In this document: in pieces, positions 23,918-33,483 of the stretch
How positions within the stretch are numbered: position 1 is the stretch's first letter
How the letters are laid out: each line of letters opens with the position of its first letter
Source: Rhizobium leguminosarum
GTDB taxonomy: Bacteria; Pseudomonadota; Alphaproteobacteria; Rhizobiales; Rhizobiaceae
NCBI RefSeq assembly: GCF_001679785.1
Contig: NZ_CP016287.1
Span: 1,178,001-1,242,000, forward strand
DNA length: 64,000 bases
Reading direction: 5' to 3'
Notes under the pieces: model-generated
The model's input: the letters and a program-made list of their open reading frames with translations, nothing else
Told to the model about the DNA's origin: nothing
Database searches by the model: none
Program-made: the position numbers and the translations under genes

Positions 23918-25067
23918 TGATTTGCTCCCTGGAGAGGCTGCTACACGCGAATTTTCTGGAAAAATCCCGGCGGGCGACCGTCGGCGCAAAACGCTCAACT
24001 CGGTCGATCAGACGATCTGGCCAGTCATCTTGGATCTGCCCGATGCAGCCAATACGAAAGGTCTGGGATGGCGCGTGCAGTTTCGCATAGATGTAGATCT
24101 GATCTGCGGCGAGAAAGTTATAGAAATATTCAAAGCTTTCTTGATCGGATATCCAATGCTTGGCTTGAAGAGCGAGGCAAATCGGCGATTGGAGCTCTTG
24201 TCTGAGAATGGGCGTGATGCCGAATGGCCTAAGGCCTTTTGTTAGGCGCTCTCTGACGCGATCATAGCGTGCCCATCGAGCCTCTGTGCCTTCCATCGAA
24301 TGCTCCGAAAGCGCACGGTGGAGCGCTTGCGCTATGTGCGTCGGAGGAGTGGTACGCCACTCCCCCGATCTCTCGAACGACAACCACTGATCATAGAGAT
24401 CCAGGGAGTAGGTGGTTGCGTGAGTCGACTTACGGTTGAGAAGCGTGTTTGCAACGATTGCAAATGCCAGTCCCGGCGGCGCCTCCAGACACTTGTTTCC
24501 TGAGGAAATCAGGACGTCGAACCTGTCTGTTTGCGCATTTACCGCGATACCGCCGAATGCACTCATGGAATCGACGATCGTGACGACGCCATTTGCTCTG
24601 GCAACATTGATCAAGGCGCTGAATGGGTTCAGAATGCCCGTGGTCGTTTCACAATGCACGAAGCACAAGTGGGTAATTTCTGGATCGGTTGCCAGCCGAT
24701 CCGCCACCAGTGCGACGTCAGGCACCTCCGTTACAGGCGTCACCAGCGTTTCGAAGGCCAGACCATTACGCCGCAGCATGGTGAGTATACGCTCACCATA
24801 CTGGCCGTTGATGCAGACGAGGGCTTTGTCCCCGCGACCGATGAATGTGGTGAGCGCCGCCTCAACGGCAAAGGTACCACTCCCCTGTATCGGAATAACC
24901 GTATGACTGCCGTGAGCCTGCGCGATGGTGAGGATCTGATCGCGAATCTCCTGAGTAATACGCTTGAAGGCCGCATCTCTCGACCCGATATCGAACAGCA
25001 TTCCCTCCTTGACGAAGGGCGACAGGCAAAGCGGTCCGGGTGTGAATAGACGTACTTGATTTTGCAA
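23910..25067 (-). CDS. Class V aminotransferase, PhnW-like (RtxA N-domain-like)
   Basis: A PLP aminotransferase of 385 residues related to 2-aminoethylphosphonate-pyruvate and serine-type transaminases. FTPGPLCLSPFVKEGMLFDI, QGSGTFAVEAAL and IVDSMSAFGG are family blocks and the PLP lysine is Lys192 in SSGNKCLEAPPG. The start is TTG 25067: GGAGG lies seven bases upstream and no ATG fits. RtxA of rhizobitoxine synthesis carries an aminotransferase domain N-terminal to a sulfhydrylase-like domain; here the two appear as adjacent genes overlapping by 8 bp. It could make serinol phosphate, ethanolamine-like or another amine precursor. No phosphonate genes are nearby. It is the first gene of the nine-gene operon. 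Confidence 0.85.
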   Translation of the reverse strand: MQNQVRLFTPGPLCLSPFVKEGMLFDIGSRDAAFKRITQEIRDQILTIAQAHGSHTVIPIQGSGTFAVEAALTTFIGRGDKALVCINGQYGERILTMLRRNGLAFETLVTPVTEVPDVALVADRLATDPEITHLCFVHCETTTGILNPFSALINVARANGVVTIVDSMSAFGGIAVNAQTDRFDVLISSGNKCLEAPPGLAFAIVANTLLNRKSTHATTYSLDLYDQWLSFERSGEWRTTPPTHIAQALHRALSEHSMEGTEARWARYDRVRERLTKGLRPFGITPILRQELQSPICLALQAKHWISDQESFEYFYNFLAADQIYIYAKLHAPSQTFRIGCIGQIQDDWPDRLIDRVERFAPTVARRDFSRKFACSSLSREQINA

Positions 25068-25718
25068 TCAAAATCCTCCGATCAGGAATGAACATAAGGC
25101 GCGCAGCCCTGGAGAACTGGCAAAACACTGACCAAAGCGACACTTTGTGTCGTTGATCCGTCGCTTGCTTCTTTCGTGGGCATTCGACTTGCGTAGCGAC
25201 CTTGTCTCCTATCTTTTTATAAAAACAATCTTTAGTCAGCATAAGCTAATGCTATTCTAAGATGTATTTATAGCTTGGTCACAGCGCTAAGCGGAGCTGA
25301 TTTTCGCTAGGGTCACGCAGCCAGTCCTGCACGTCGATCACCGGGGCTGGAGAGCCGCACTTCAAACTAGAGGTCATGCTCTTCTTCTCCACAGTGTTTT
25401 CCCCCGCTTCGTGCGCCAGGAATGAGCGTGTTAAGGATCAGCTCGAGTTGCTTCGATTTCAAAACGCGGCGCGTGTTCCATCTGTCGGACAATACACGCT
25501 GGTGATCTCGTCTTCTGAATGGCTTCTGCGGCAGTCGGTGATTGCGAATTTGGTTGGCAGAAGGTTCTGTGTGATCTGGAACGAAGAGATTGCGAACGGC
25601 GCATGGTCTCGTCATCATTGTGCGTCTCCTTGTTGGCGTCTATAATGTACAGAGTAGGTTCAAGTCCCGTGGAGGCTGGATGGAGCGTTCATGGAGGCAG
25701 CGTAAACTTAGAGTCTAT
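25068..25718. other. Upstream region of the rhizobitoxine-like operon, mostly non-coding
   Basis: The AT-rich stretch 25200-25275 is the best place for the operon promoter, but no convincing -35/-10 pair was picked. The rest holds only decayed frames, including a possible cupin fragment listed separately. Confidence 0.4.
25367..25618 (-). pseudogene. Possible decayed cupin-domain regulator fragment
   Basis: The stretch KSKQLELILNTLIPGARSGG...GEEEHDL resembles the start of the cupin domain of XRE-cupin regulators such as PuuR (…PGA-x-SG-x-x-x-H-x-x-EE). It is cut off by a stop right after, and no helix-turn-helix is found in frame. If real, it is the relic of a regulator beside a Puu-like operon. 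The match is short and weak. Confidence 0.25.
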
Positions 25719-26075
25719 TCAAGAAAGGGGATATCGAGCGAGCCTTCTGGTCATGAGCTTGATCATTGCGGTTTGGATGAAGGCGAGGCTTGTGGCTGAG
25801 AAGCGCTCGAAATCCTTTGCCATTCGGCGGTTTATGCCGAGCCAAGCCAGCGTTCGTTCGACGATCCATCGCTTCGCCAGCACCTGGAAACCGGCTTGAT
25901 TGCGTTTGATAATCTCCATCGGTCGCGGGCTTGTCTCTTCGACCGTTGGGCCCTGATAGCCGCCATCGCCGCAGATTTTTTCGATGAATGGAAAGCGGTT
26001 GGCCAGCTTGTCGAAGACAAGTGCCGCTCCGTCGCGATCCTGAATGCCCGCCGAGTGGACGGCGATGTCACGTTG
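25719..26075 (-). pseudogene. IS5-family transposase, C-terminal remnant
   Basis: An in-frame stretch without a start codon reads DIAVHSAGIQDRDGAALVFDK, then ICGDGGYQGPTVE, then WIVERTLAWLGINRRMAKDFE. These are the second Asp region and the catalytic Glu motif of IS5 (IS1031-like) transposases. The N-terminal half is missing beyond 26075, where an IS6 fragment begins. Confidence 0.75.
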
Positions 26076-26111
26076 TCGGCAACTTAACGGGTGGCGGATA
26101 ATTCGGTTGAG

Positions 26112-26206
26112 ATGACCTCATCGACCATCAGCTACAAGAACCACCGCTTTCCACCGCAGATTATCGCCCGTGCGGTCTGGCTGTATTTCCGGTTCCCGTT
26201 GGGACG
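26112..26206 (+). pseudogene. IS6-family transposase, N-terminal remnant
   Basis: ATG 26112 reads MTSSTISYKNHRFPPQIIAR followed by AVWLYFRFPL, the start of IS6-type transposases, then diverges after about 31 codons. It is a different IS6 lineage from the one at 9074-14134. Confidence 0.75.
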
Positions 26207-26255
26207 TGTTGCAGGGATCAGATTCTGTGCGAGATAACCCCACCCTTGGGATTTT

Positions 26256-26451
26256 TCATACAACACGCCGGAATTCTGGACGGCCAAGTTCAGTCATCCG
26301 GTTGAGAACGTGGACGCCGATCTGGGCTTCTGTTTTCTGATTGTCGAAGTTCCTCGCTTTGAGTTTTGGCCCAATGACCGTCTTCCATCTACCCATCTGG
26401 GTCTCCACCCGGCTGCGCTGGTTATAGCCGGTGGATTTCTGCCAAGCCATC
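26256..26451 (-). pseudogene. IS5-family transposase, C-terminal tail cut by IS256
   Basis: The frame reads STGYNQRSRVETQMGRWKTV and then IGPKLKARNF...AQIGVHVLNRMTELG, the closing region of IS5-group transposases with the catalytic Glu in RVET. It is truncated at 26452 where the IS256 inverted repeat starts. Confidence 0.75.
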
Positions 26452-27748
26452 GGGACTGTCAGGAATTCTGTGCGGGGGGCCATGATGATGAAAAGGAGAG
26501 AATCATCACATGGCTATCGAAAAAGAACTTCTGGACCAGCTTCTTGCGGGACGTGATCCGTCCGAGGTTTTCGGCAAGGACGGCTTGCTGGATGACCTGA
26601 AGAGGGCGCTTTCGGAGCGCATTCTCAATGCCGAGCTAGACGAGCATCTCGATGTTGAGCATAGCGAGGGGACCTGTGCCAACCGGCGCAATGGCTCCTC
26701 GAGGAAGACAGTTTTGACCGGAACGTCGAAAATGACGCTGGCCATTCCGCGCGACCGGGCCGGCACGTTCGACCCGAAGCTGATCGCCAAATACCAGCGC
26801 CGCTTTCCCGATTTCGACGACAAGATCATCTCCATGTACGCCCGCGGCATGACGGTGCGGGAGATCCAGGGTCATCTCGAAGAAATCTACGGCATCGAAG
26901 TATCGCCAGACCTGATCTCGGCGGTGACCGATACCGTTCTGGAGGCAGTTGGTGAGTGGCAGAATCGTCCGCTTGAGCTGTGCTATCCCCTTGTGTTCTT
27001 CGACGCCATCCGGGTCAAAATCCGGGACGAAGGTTTCGTTCGCAACAAGGCCGTCTATGTCGCACTCGCTATTCTTGCGGACGGCACCAAGGAAATCCTC
27101 GGGCTATGGATCGAGCAGACGGAAGGGGCAAAGTTCTGGCTGCGGGTGATGAACGAACTGAAGAGCCGTGGCTGCCAGGACATCCTGATCGCTGTGGTCG
27201 ATGGCCTGAAGGGCTTTCCCGAAGCCATCACTGCCGTCTTTCCCCAAACGATCGTGCAGACTTGCATTGTCCACCTGATCCGGCATTCCTTGGAGTTCGT
27301 TTCCTACAAGGATAGAAAGCCCGTCATGCCGGTGCTGAGAGCCATCTACCGTGCCAGAGATGCCGAGGCGGGCCTGAAGGCACTGGAGGCCTTCGAGGAA
27401 GGCTACTGGGGCCAGAAATACCCTGCCATCTCTCAAAGTTGGCGGCGCAATTGGGAACACGTCGTTCCCTTCTTCGCCTTCCCGGAAGGTGTCCGCCGCA
27501 TCATTTACACCACGAACGCCATAGAGGCCTTGAACTCGAAACTTCGCCGGGCCGTGCGCTCGCGTGGGCATTTCCCTGGTGACGAAGCCGCCATGAAGCT
27601 GCTATATCTGGTGCTCAACAACGCCGCAGAGCAATGGAAGCGCGCGCCGCGGGAATGGGTCGAAGCAAAGACACAGTTCGCCGTCATCTTCGGCGAGCGG
27701 TTCTTCAACTAATGAACCGGCCCCCCGCACAGAATTCCTGACAGTCCC
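26452..27748 (+). mobile_element. IS256-family element, complete
   Basis: It is 1297 bp with perfect 30-bp terminal inverted repeats (26452-26481 beginning GGGACTGTCAGGAATTCTG; complement at 27719-27748). The flanking bases differ (an IS5 relic on the left, a recombinase gene on the right), so there is no target duplication. It may have moved by recombination with another IS256 copy, of which a fragment remains at 39763-39952. Confidence 0.92.
26510..27712 (+). CDS. IS256-family (mutator-type) transposase
   Basis: A 400-residue DDE transposase. It has the N-terminal [21 protein letters not shown], then [20 protein letters not shown], the catalytic Asp in [13 protein letters not shown] and [12 protein letters not shown], the CxxH region [11 protein letters not shown], and the C-terminal ...[17 protein letters not shown] 26510 sits 14 bases after an AAAAGGAGAG site. 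It appears intact and possibly active. Confidence 0.95.
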   Translation: MAIEKELLDQLLAGRDPSEVFGKDGLLDDLKRALSERILNAELDEHLDVEHSEGTCANRRNGSSRKTVLTGTSKMTLAIPRDRAGTFDPKLIAKYQRRFPDFDDKIISMYARGMTVREIQGHLEEIYGIEVSPDLISAVTDTVLEAVGEWQNRPLELCYPLVFFDAIRVKIRDEGFVRNKAVYVALAILADGTKEILGLWIEQTEGAKFWLRVMNELKSRGCQDILIAVVDGLKGFPEAITAVFPQTIVQTCIVHLIRHSLEFVSYKDRKPVMPVLRAIYRARDAEAGLKALEAFEEGYWGQKYPAISQSWRRNWEHVVPFFAFPEGVRRIIYTTNAIEALNSKLRRAVRSRGHFPGDEAAMKLLYLVLNNAAEQWKRAPREWVEAKTQFAVIFGERFFN

Positions 27749-28523
27749 GTACATTGTCGCTGACCATCTTGCGGATCTCCTCCGCCCGTTCCCAACTGAT
27801 GTAACCTTCGTGCGCGTCCGGGATCAGGGCAAGCCATTCATCACGCGCCTTGCGGCGAATTCCAGATCGGCCATCGTATCCCGGTACGGAACGACTCTTA
27901 CCATAAGTATAAGCGCCGCCGTAGATCGGGTTCGCAATCATCCGGTGGATGGTGGCATAATTTGGCCTGCGCCAGATGACGTCACCGTTGGCGCACCTGA
28001 CGGGCAGGTCCAACCCCTGCTCAAGGAACCATAGCAAGGCCTGCCGGGCACTCCCGAGTTCGGTGACCTTGTTGAAGACGAGTGCGATGGCTTCCTGGAT
28101 GCGTCGGTCTGGATCCTTCTCGATCCTATCACCGGCCTTTACGAAGCCGGCCGGAACAGTGACGACGAGTTCACCGCGGCGAGCCTTCTCATAGCGGGCG
28201 GAAAGGGAACGCTGACGCAAGAGATCGAGTTCATACTCGTTGAGGCTGCCCTTCAAACCCAGGAGCAGGCGGTCGTTGCCCTGGCGGGGCGCATAAACTG
28301 CTTCCTGGTCGACCAGGACGGTATCGACAACGCGGCACATCTCGATGAGTTGCTGCCAATCGCGGCTGTTCCGGGCGAAGCGCGATACCTCACGCGCGGC
28401 CACGGCGCCAACCTTGCCAAGGCAGACTTCCGCCACCATCCGATCAAATCCAGCCCGGGTCACGCCGCCGGCGGCCGAACGACCAAGGTCGTCATCCACC
28501 GTCTCTATATGTGACCATCCAAG
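27749..28523 (-). pseudogene. Large serine recombinase, both ends lost
   Basis: The remaining frame reads [20 protein letters not shown] through [47 protein letters not shown] and [14 protein letters not shown]. It is very close to the recombinase at 44432. The catalytic-serine N terminus is removed by the IS66-B insertion at 28524, and the zinc-ribbon and C terminus by the IS256 at 27748. Confidence 0.85.
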
Positions 28524-28605
28524 GTAAGCGCGAATTTCTGCGCACCTTCTGAAGCGCGGTGCTCTCAGGCATGAGGTGTCCACCAAAATAGGTGGACACC
28601 AAATC

Positions 28606-29028
28606 ATGGATGAAGATGTTCCTAAACTGCAGGTGCGGCTTGTTGGCCGCGACGGCCGTCGTCGATATGACCCTGCTTCGCGTGATCAGCTTGTCGCAGC
28701 GTGTTTAGAGTCCGGCGTTTCGGTCTCAAGGCTGGCGCTGGAGCACGGCGTCAATGCCAATCTCGTTCGGAAGTGGGTAAAGAGGGCTAAACAAGAGCGT
28801 GCTTTGACTTCGGTCTCGGCGTTCGTTCCGGTTCAGATTGCTTCGGATATCTGCTCGTCTTCTGCCAGCGCTCGACTGACGGAAGCGGAGCCGCTCGGAA
28901 AACGTTCTCATGCATCCAAGGTGAGCGCGCTGCTGCCGAACGGGGTCAGTCTGACGGCAGAATACAGCGATGTCGATGGACTGGCGGCAATCATAGGAGC
29001 GTTGGGTCATGTTCAGACTGGGCGCTGA
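28606..29028 (+). CDS. tnpA: IS66 accessory protein TnpA (element B)
   Basis: A 140-residue transposase-8-type helix-turn-helix protein ([20 protein letters not shown]...[20 protein letters not shown]). ATG 28606 is preferred over a start ten codons earlier because the protein then begins [20 protein letters not shown]. The end overlaps the tnpB start by 20 bp. Confidence 0.88.
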   Translation: MDEDVPKLQVRLVGRDGRRRYDPASRDQLVAACLESGVSVSRLALEHGVNANLVRKWVKRAKQERALTSVSAFVPVQIASDICSSSASARLTEAEPLGKRSHASKVSALLPNGVSLTAEYSDVDGLAAIIGALGHVQTGR

Positions 29029-29301
29029 TCTCAAGGTCTACCTGCATCGAGAGCCGATCGACTTCCGCGCGGGCATCAACAGCCTTGCGGTCCTGGTCCA
29101 GGAGACGATGGCGCTGGACCCGTTTGCTCCTGCGGTTTTTGCCTTCTGTAACCGCCGGCGTGACCGGGTGAAGCTGCTGTTCTTCGATCGCTCGGGCTTC
29201 GTGCTGATCCTGAAGCGGTTGACCGAAGACAAGTTCCGATGGCCGCGCCGAGAGGTGCCGGTGGTTACACTGACGACCGAGCAACTGCACTGGATTCTCG
29301 A

Positions 29302-31389
29302 CTACGCATGTTGATGCCCCTCCTGGTGAGGCTGAATGATTCTCAGATCGAGGTGATTAATGGTGCGGTTACGAAGGTCGCGAACCGCGTTGACGACCGC
29401 TGGGGAATTTTGGAACAAATATGCTCCGGTTGACTGCTGGTCGATGAGCAGGCGCTTCCGCCTGATTTGGACGTAAATCCAATTGACAGGAATATCGAGC
29501 CTGGCGGCCAGTTGTACGGCGCTGAGCAAAGTAGGTTCGTGTGTCCATCTGTTGCGCTGCGCCTTTGCCTTGATGCCCGCTGCAAGGCGGAGGCGTTGCA
29601 CTGTGATCGGCAAAACCTTGTCCTCGCAATTGGGTGAATGGTGTCCTTCGCGCGTCAGTATTTCAGCGATTTGATCGTCGGGCACGCCCGTCAGAGCGAG
29701 CTCCAGCAGACGCGCGCGCAGTTCTTCACCGCGCGTGAGCTTGGCGACGGAATTGACTTTCATTTTGACGTGGAGATCAGTCACGGCGCCGCCACGCCAC
29801 ACGATCCTCGCCAAAGCAACGTCGCGCTCACCGCGGTCAAGGACGACTTTTTCGACAAGGCACCGCAATAGTGCCTTGCGATGAGCGTCGGTCGTCGCAT
29901 CGTTGGCCCAGATTTGGGGAAGGCTATCGAATAACGCAACGACCTTGTTGTTGAGGTCTTTGCTAAACCCAGTGCGCTTGGCGGGTTCAGTCGATGCTCG
30001 TTGGGCAACGGCATCTTCAGCAGCGCGAAGTTCGCTCAACGCTGCTTCCCATCGACGCTCGAGTTCGGAGGCGACCAGACGATTATCAGGGTCAACGCGA
30101 TTGAACTGGCGTTCTGCCAGCGCCGCGGCGTAGCGCTTGCGCTCAAGCTCCCGTTCAGCGCCAGCGCGCAAGGCCTTGTTGACCTGCTGTTGTGCCTGCC
30201 GAGCCCGCGCTAGCGCGTCAAGCTCCCCAGGCGCCAACGCGGCCAGGAAAGCGTCCGCCACAGCTGCATCGATCTGAGCCGCACGGACACGCTGGCAGTC
30301 CGGCAGGCCAGAGTGGGAATGCAGGTGGTTGCAAGCATACTCTCCGCCACCTTTATAGCGGACGTACATCTTGTAGCCACATCGCCCGCACCAGGCGATG
30401 CCGTGCAACAGCAATTCGCCATCACGGGGAGCTCCCCTGGTTTTGGCACGCATGTATTCGGCTCTGTTGTCTCGCACAATATCGCGGATCTTCTCATAGG
30501 TTGACCAGTCGATGTAGTGGGGGTAGCGATCCTTCACGATGATCCGCCAGTCTTTAATATCCTTGGGTGTTTTCGCCTCTGAACCGCCGTCACGCCCGGC
30601 GGCGCGAAAGCGGGTCCGTCCATAAACGAAGGCACCGGCGTAGGCGGGATTCTTCAAGATCCGGGCCACCGCCGAGACCGTTGCTCGCGCCCAGCGTAGT
30701 TCGCCAAACCGGTCGCGGCGCGGCAGGGGAAGGTCCCGATCATTTAGGACGCGCATGACCTTGGCGACGGTCCGGAACTTCAGGAATGTCCGGAACACAA
30801 GCTCCAGCCGTTCCTGAACACCTAGATCAGGATCTTTTACGACCACCCCGCTCGCATCGCGCACCAAACCAACCGGCAGCATGAGGGCAAGCTCGCCGCG
30901 CTCAGCCTTGGCAAGCAGACCTGCGGTCAAACGGCTCCGGATTGTATGCAGCTCAAGCTCTGAGATGGTTCCCTTCAGACCGAGAAGCAAACGACCATTG
31001 GCGCTGCCGGGATCATAGACGCCATCGCGATCGGCAATGAGGCAGCCGCGCAGGCCGCAGATATCAAGCAGCGGATACCAATCCGAACAGTTGCGAGCAA
31101 GTCGGGTCACGTCGATCGACAGGATCAAACCGATCTCACTCAGACCAACCCGTCCGACGAGTTCCTTAAAGCCGTTCCTGCCGGTCGTAGAGGCCCCACT
31201 GATGCCGAGATCGGCATCGATAACGTCAATATCGGCTTCATGCCAGCCAAGTTCACGAGCGCGCTCGCGGAGCGCGTACTGTAGCCGTAGGCTCTCTTGA
31301 TTGCTTATGACTTGATGCGGTGTCGACTGACGGACGTAAACAACCGCTCTGCGTGCCAGATGGGTGGGCTTGACCAGTTCGGACTTCAT
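29302..31389 (-). CDS. Large serine recombinase of element S1
   Basis: A 695-residue site-specific recombinase. The resolvase catalytic domain spans residues ~14-150, with nucleophile Ser22 in YVRQSTPHQV and Arg in VTRLARNCSDW. The recombinase domain at ~165-290 contains NPAYAGAFVYGRTRF. The zinc beta-ribbon at ~345-380 is CGRCGYKMYVRY...ACNHLHSH. A coiled-coil region at ~400-470 is rich in Ala/Arg/Glu, and a C-terminal helix-turn-helix-like segment (LAARLDIPVNWIYVQIRRKR) follows. ATG 31389 overlaps the accessory gene stop. The stop codon TAG uses the last base of the target sequence at 29302, so the element ends exactly with the gene. It is the obvious enzyme for movement of this element into IS66 tnpB. 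Confidence 0.93.
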   Translation of the reverse strand: MKSELVKPTHLARRAVVYVRQSTPHQVISNQESLRLQYALRERARELGWHEADIDVIDADLGISGASTTGRNGFKELVGRVGLSEIGLILSIDVTRLARNCSDWYPLLDICGLRGCLIADRDGVYDPGSANGRLLLGLKGTISELELHTIRSRLTAGLLAKAERGELALMLPVGLVRDASGVVVKDPDLGVQERLELVFRTFLKFRTVAKVMRVLNDRDLPLPRRDRFGELRWARATVSAVARILKNPAYAGAFVYGRTRFRAAGRDGGSEAKTPKDIKDWRIIVKDRYPHYIDWSTYEKIRDIVRDNRAEYMRAKTRGAPRDGELLLHGIAWCGRCGYKMYVRYKGGGEYACNHLHSHSGLPDCQRVRAAQIDAAVADAFLAALAPGELDALARARQAQQQVNKALRAGAERELERKRYAAALAERQFNRVDPDNRLVASELERRWEAALSELRAAEDAVAQRASTEPAKRTGFSKDLNNKVVALFDSLPQIWANDATTDAHRKALLRCLVEKVVLDRGERDVALARIVWRGGAVTDLHVKMKVNSVAKLTRGEELRARLLELALTGVPDDQIAEILTREGHHSPNCEDKVLPITVQRLRLAAGIKAKAQRNRWTHEPTLLSAVQLAARLDIPVNWIYVQIRRKRLLIDQQSTGAYLFQNSPAVVNAVRDLRNRTINHLDLRIIQPHQEGHQHA

Positions 31390-31783
31390 GACATACCTCC
31401 GCCAGAACTGCGGCGACGTCGTCGAGAATCTGACGCCGCAACGCGGGTGATAACGTCGCCCACAGGTTCTTCGGTTCGATCATCATGACCTTCGAGAGTT
31501 TCCGCCACCGCGATAAGATCCCGAACTGCCTCAACGCTAAGTTTAATCTGATTCGTGGCTTCGACATATCCCTGTGTCGCTGACACGGGTATCAGCAAGG
31601 TCGATCCACCACGATGTTCAACCTCATACGAAGGCGCGAAGTTGCCGCCTCTACGTCCCACCTCACGGATTACATTAAAGGAGCGTCCAAATAACGGATG
31701 GCTCGGATCCAGCACCTCGATCTTGTCCGGTGATGATTCGTCAGACTCACAAGCAGGGATATTTCTGTAGGCCGTCGCTCGAC
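29303..31783 (-). mobile_element. Serine-recombinase mobile element S1 (complete) inside IS66 tnpB
   Basis: It is 2481 bp, bounded by CTCGAC on both sides, and contains only an accessory gene and a large serine recombinase overlapping by 4 bp. No terminal inverted repeats are evident, as expected for serine-recombinase integration. The segment 29786-31779 is repeated in inverted orientation at 35678-37671 with apparently identical DNA (even out-of-frame translations match). Confidence 0.82.
31386..31768 (-). CDS. Accessory protein of recombinase element S1
   Basis: The reading frame directly upstream of the recombinase, overlapping it by four bases, encodes KIEVLDPSHPLFGRSFNVIR through the RRGGNFAPSYEVEHRGG segment. 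Small proteins with an HP-x-GR-x-F start accompany recombinases in rhizobial elements (DUF5372-like, from memory); none has a known function that I can cite. The start codon is unclear: no ATG with a ribosome site is seen, and the frame is open through the element boundary into IS66, so a GTG before LDPSHPLFGR is possible. The identical gene occurs in element S2. Confidence 0.55.
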
Positions 31784-31896
31784 GGGATCGATATTGATGC
31801 GATAGTGCGCCATCCCGTGCGGCAGTATCAGATCGCTGGCTGAAGTTGGTGAATTGATCGGTTGACGCGGCGACGCGGCTCAGATTCAAAACTGGG

Positions 31897-33483
31897 ATGA
31901 CCCGAACCGGCGAACCGAACGTTGCAGAACTGATGGCGCAGTTGGCGGCAAGCGCCGCCGAAATCGCTGCGCTCAAAGCCGAGAAGGAAGCGCTGTCACG
32001 GCGGGTCGTTAAGCTGGAGGAAGAACTTGCGCTCGCAAGGCTGCATCGGTTCGCACCCCGCAGCGAAAAGCATATTGATCGCATCTTCAACGAGGCCGAA
32101 GAGGCTGCAGACGATGATGACCGTGACAATGGCCTCGTCGTCGATCTCCCGGATACAGGCTTGCCGGCGCTCGATAGCGCGGCGGGAAAGAAGCGTGGAC
32201 GCAGACCCTTGCCGGAAGACCTGCCGCGCGAGCGGGTCGAATACGATCTACCCGACGATCAAAAGGCTTGCCCTTGCTGCGACAGTCAAATGCATCGCAT
32301 GGGCGAGGCCGTTACCGAGCAGCTCCATATCGAGGTCAAGGCAAAGGTTCTGCAGAATGTGCGGTTCAAATACGCCTGCCGCCATTGCGACCGCACCGGG
32401 ATCAACACGCCTGTCGTGATCGCACCGATGCCGCCGCAACCCCTGCCGGGCAGCATCGCCACCGCCTCGACGCTGGCCTTCGCACTCGTCCACAAATACG
32501 TCGACGGCACGCCGCTCTACCGCGTGGCGCAAACGTTCGAACGGGCCGGCGTTCCAATCAGCCGAGGCGCTCTCGCGCACTGGGTGATCGGTTCGAGCGA
32601 GAGGCACCTGCATCGCATCTATGACGCTCTGAAGCTCCGGCTGCGATCGCAGCCTCTCATTCATGGCGATGAGACGACAGTTCAGGTGCTGAAGGAAAAG
32701 GACAAGGAAGCCACCAGCACGTCGTACATGTGGGCCTATCGCAGCGGCGAGGACAGTGACGAACCAATCGTGCTTCTCGATTATCAACCAGGCCGAGGCC
32801 AGATACATCCACAGGCATTCCTCGGCGACTACCGCGGCATACTGATGAGCGATGGCTACACAGTCTGGCGCACATTTGACGGCGCGACACATATCGGATG
32901 CATGGCGCATTCCAGGCGACGCTTTGTCGAGGCCCTCAAAACCAGGAAGAACGGAGGCGGACCGCCGGAACAGGCGCTCCGGTTCTTCGAGCAGCTCTAC
33001 CGGATCGAAAAGCAGGCCAAAGATAAGGCCCCGGATGCCGGCGAGACGAAAGCAGACTGCATTCGCCGTTTCCGGCAACAGCACAGCTTGCCTGTCTTGA
33101 ACGCGCTCAAGTCGTGGCTCGACAACATCGCGCCGAAGGTCGTGCCGGATACCAGGCTCGGCGATGCCGTGTCCTATACTCTCAACCAATGGGATTATCT
33201 GACGCGCTATATCACCGATGGCAGGATGCCGATCGATAACAACATTCTGGAACGCGACATCAGAGTTTTTGCGACCGGAAGAAAATCGTGGCTGTTCAGC
33301 GACACCGCTGACGGAGCCAGGGCCAGCGCCATGATCTACAGTCTGATGCTGACTTGCCGCGCCTGTGGCGTCGACCCACTCACCTGGCTGCGCCACGTGC
33401 TCACTGATTTGCCGCAGCGAAGCGAAGCGGCCGACATCGACGACCTGCTACCGTTCAACTTCTCCAAAACCACTACCGCCTAA
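31897..33483 (+). CDS. tnpC: IS66-family transposase TnpC (element B)
   Basis: A complete 528-residue DDE transposase of a different IS66 lineage from copy A1. It has an N-terminal coiled coil (EIAALKAEKEALSRRVVKLE), a zinc finger (KACPCCDSQMHR...YACRHCDRTG), the catalytic region LIHGDETTVQVL, then MSDGYTVWRTF, CMAHSRRRFVEAL and PIDNNILERDIR. ATG 31897 lies 53 bp after the tnpB stop. Confidence 0.95.
   Translation: MTRTGEPNVAELMAQLAASAAEIAALKAEKEALSRRVVKLEEELALARLHRFAPRSEKHIDRIFNEAEEAADDDDRDNGLVVDLPDTGLPALDSAAGKKRGRRPLPEDLPRERVEYDLPDDQKACPCCDSQMHRMGEAVTEQLHIEVKAKVLQNVRFKYACRHCDRTGINTPVVIAPMPPQPLPGSIATASTLAFALVHKYVDGTPLYRVAQTFERAGVPISRGALAHWVIGSSERHLHRIYDALKLRLRSQPLIHGDETTVQVLKEKDKEATSTSYMWAYRSGEDSDEPIVLLDYQPGRGQIHPQAFLGDYRGILMSDGYTVWRTFDGATHIGCMAHSRRRFVEALKTRKNGGGPPEQALRFFEQLYRIEKQAKDKAPDAGETKADCIRRFRQQHSLPVLNALKSWLDNIAPKVVPDTRLGDAVSYTLNQWDYLTRYITDGRMPIDNNILERDIRVFATGRKSWLFSDTADGARASAMIYSLMLTCRACGVDPLTWLRHVLTDLPQRSEAADIDDLLPFNFSKTTTA

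Larger units (their letters stand above)
29009..31843 (+). pseudogene. tnpB: IS66 tnpB (element B), interrupted by a serine-recombinase element
   Basis: The first part, 29009-29302, encodes [20 protein letters not shown] through TTEQLHWILD. The remainder, from about 31778 to the stop at 31843, encodes LDGIDIDAIVRHPVRQYQIAG. Joining them at the CTCGAC present on both sides (29297-29302 and 31778-31783) restores a complete tnpB reading WILDGIDID. The break is therefore exactly before the conserved Gly-Ile-Asp codons. Confidence 0.88.

Noticed and set aside
23910..25067. Phosphonate (2-aminoethylphosphonate) catabolism gene phnW
   Set aside because: No phnX, phnA/Y or phosphonate transporter is nearby; the adjoining sulfhydrylase-like and desaturase genes fit an RtxA/RtxC role better.
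26452..27748. Target duplication around IS256
   Set aside because: Left and right flanks come from different sequences and share no repeat.
32248..33396. Minus-strand frame of 382 codons opposite IS66 tnpC
   Set aside because: Shadow of the tnpC coding frame; no domain and no ribosome site.
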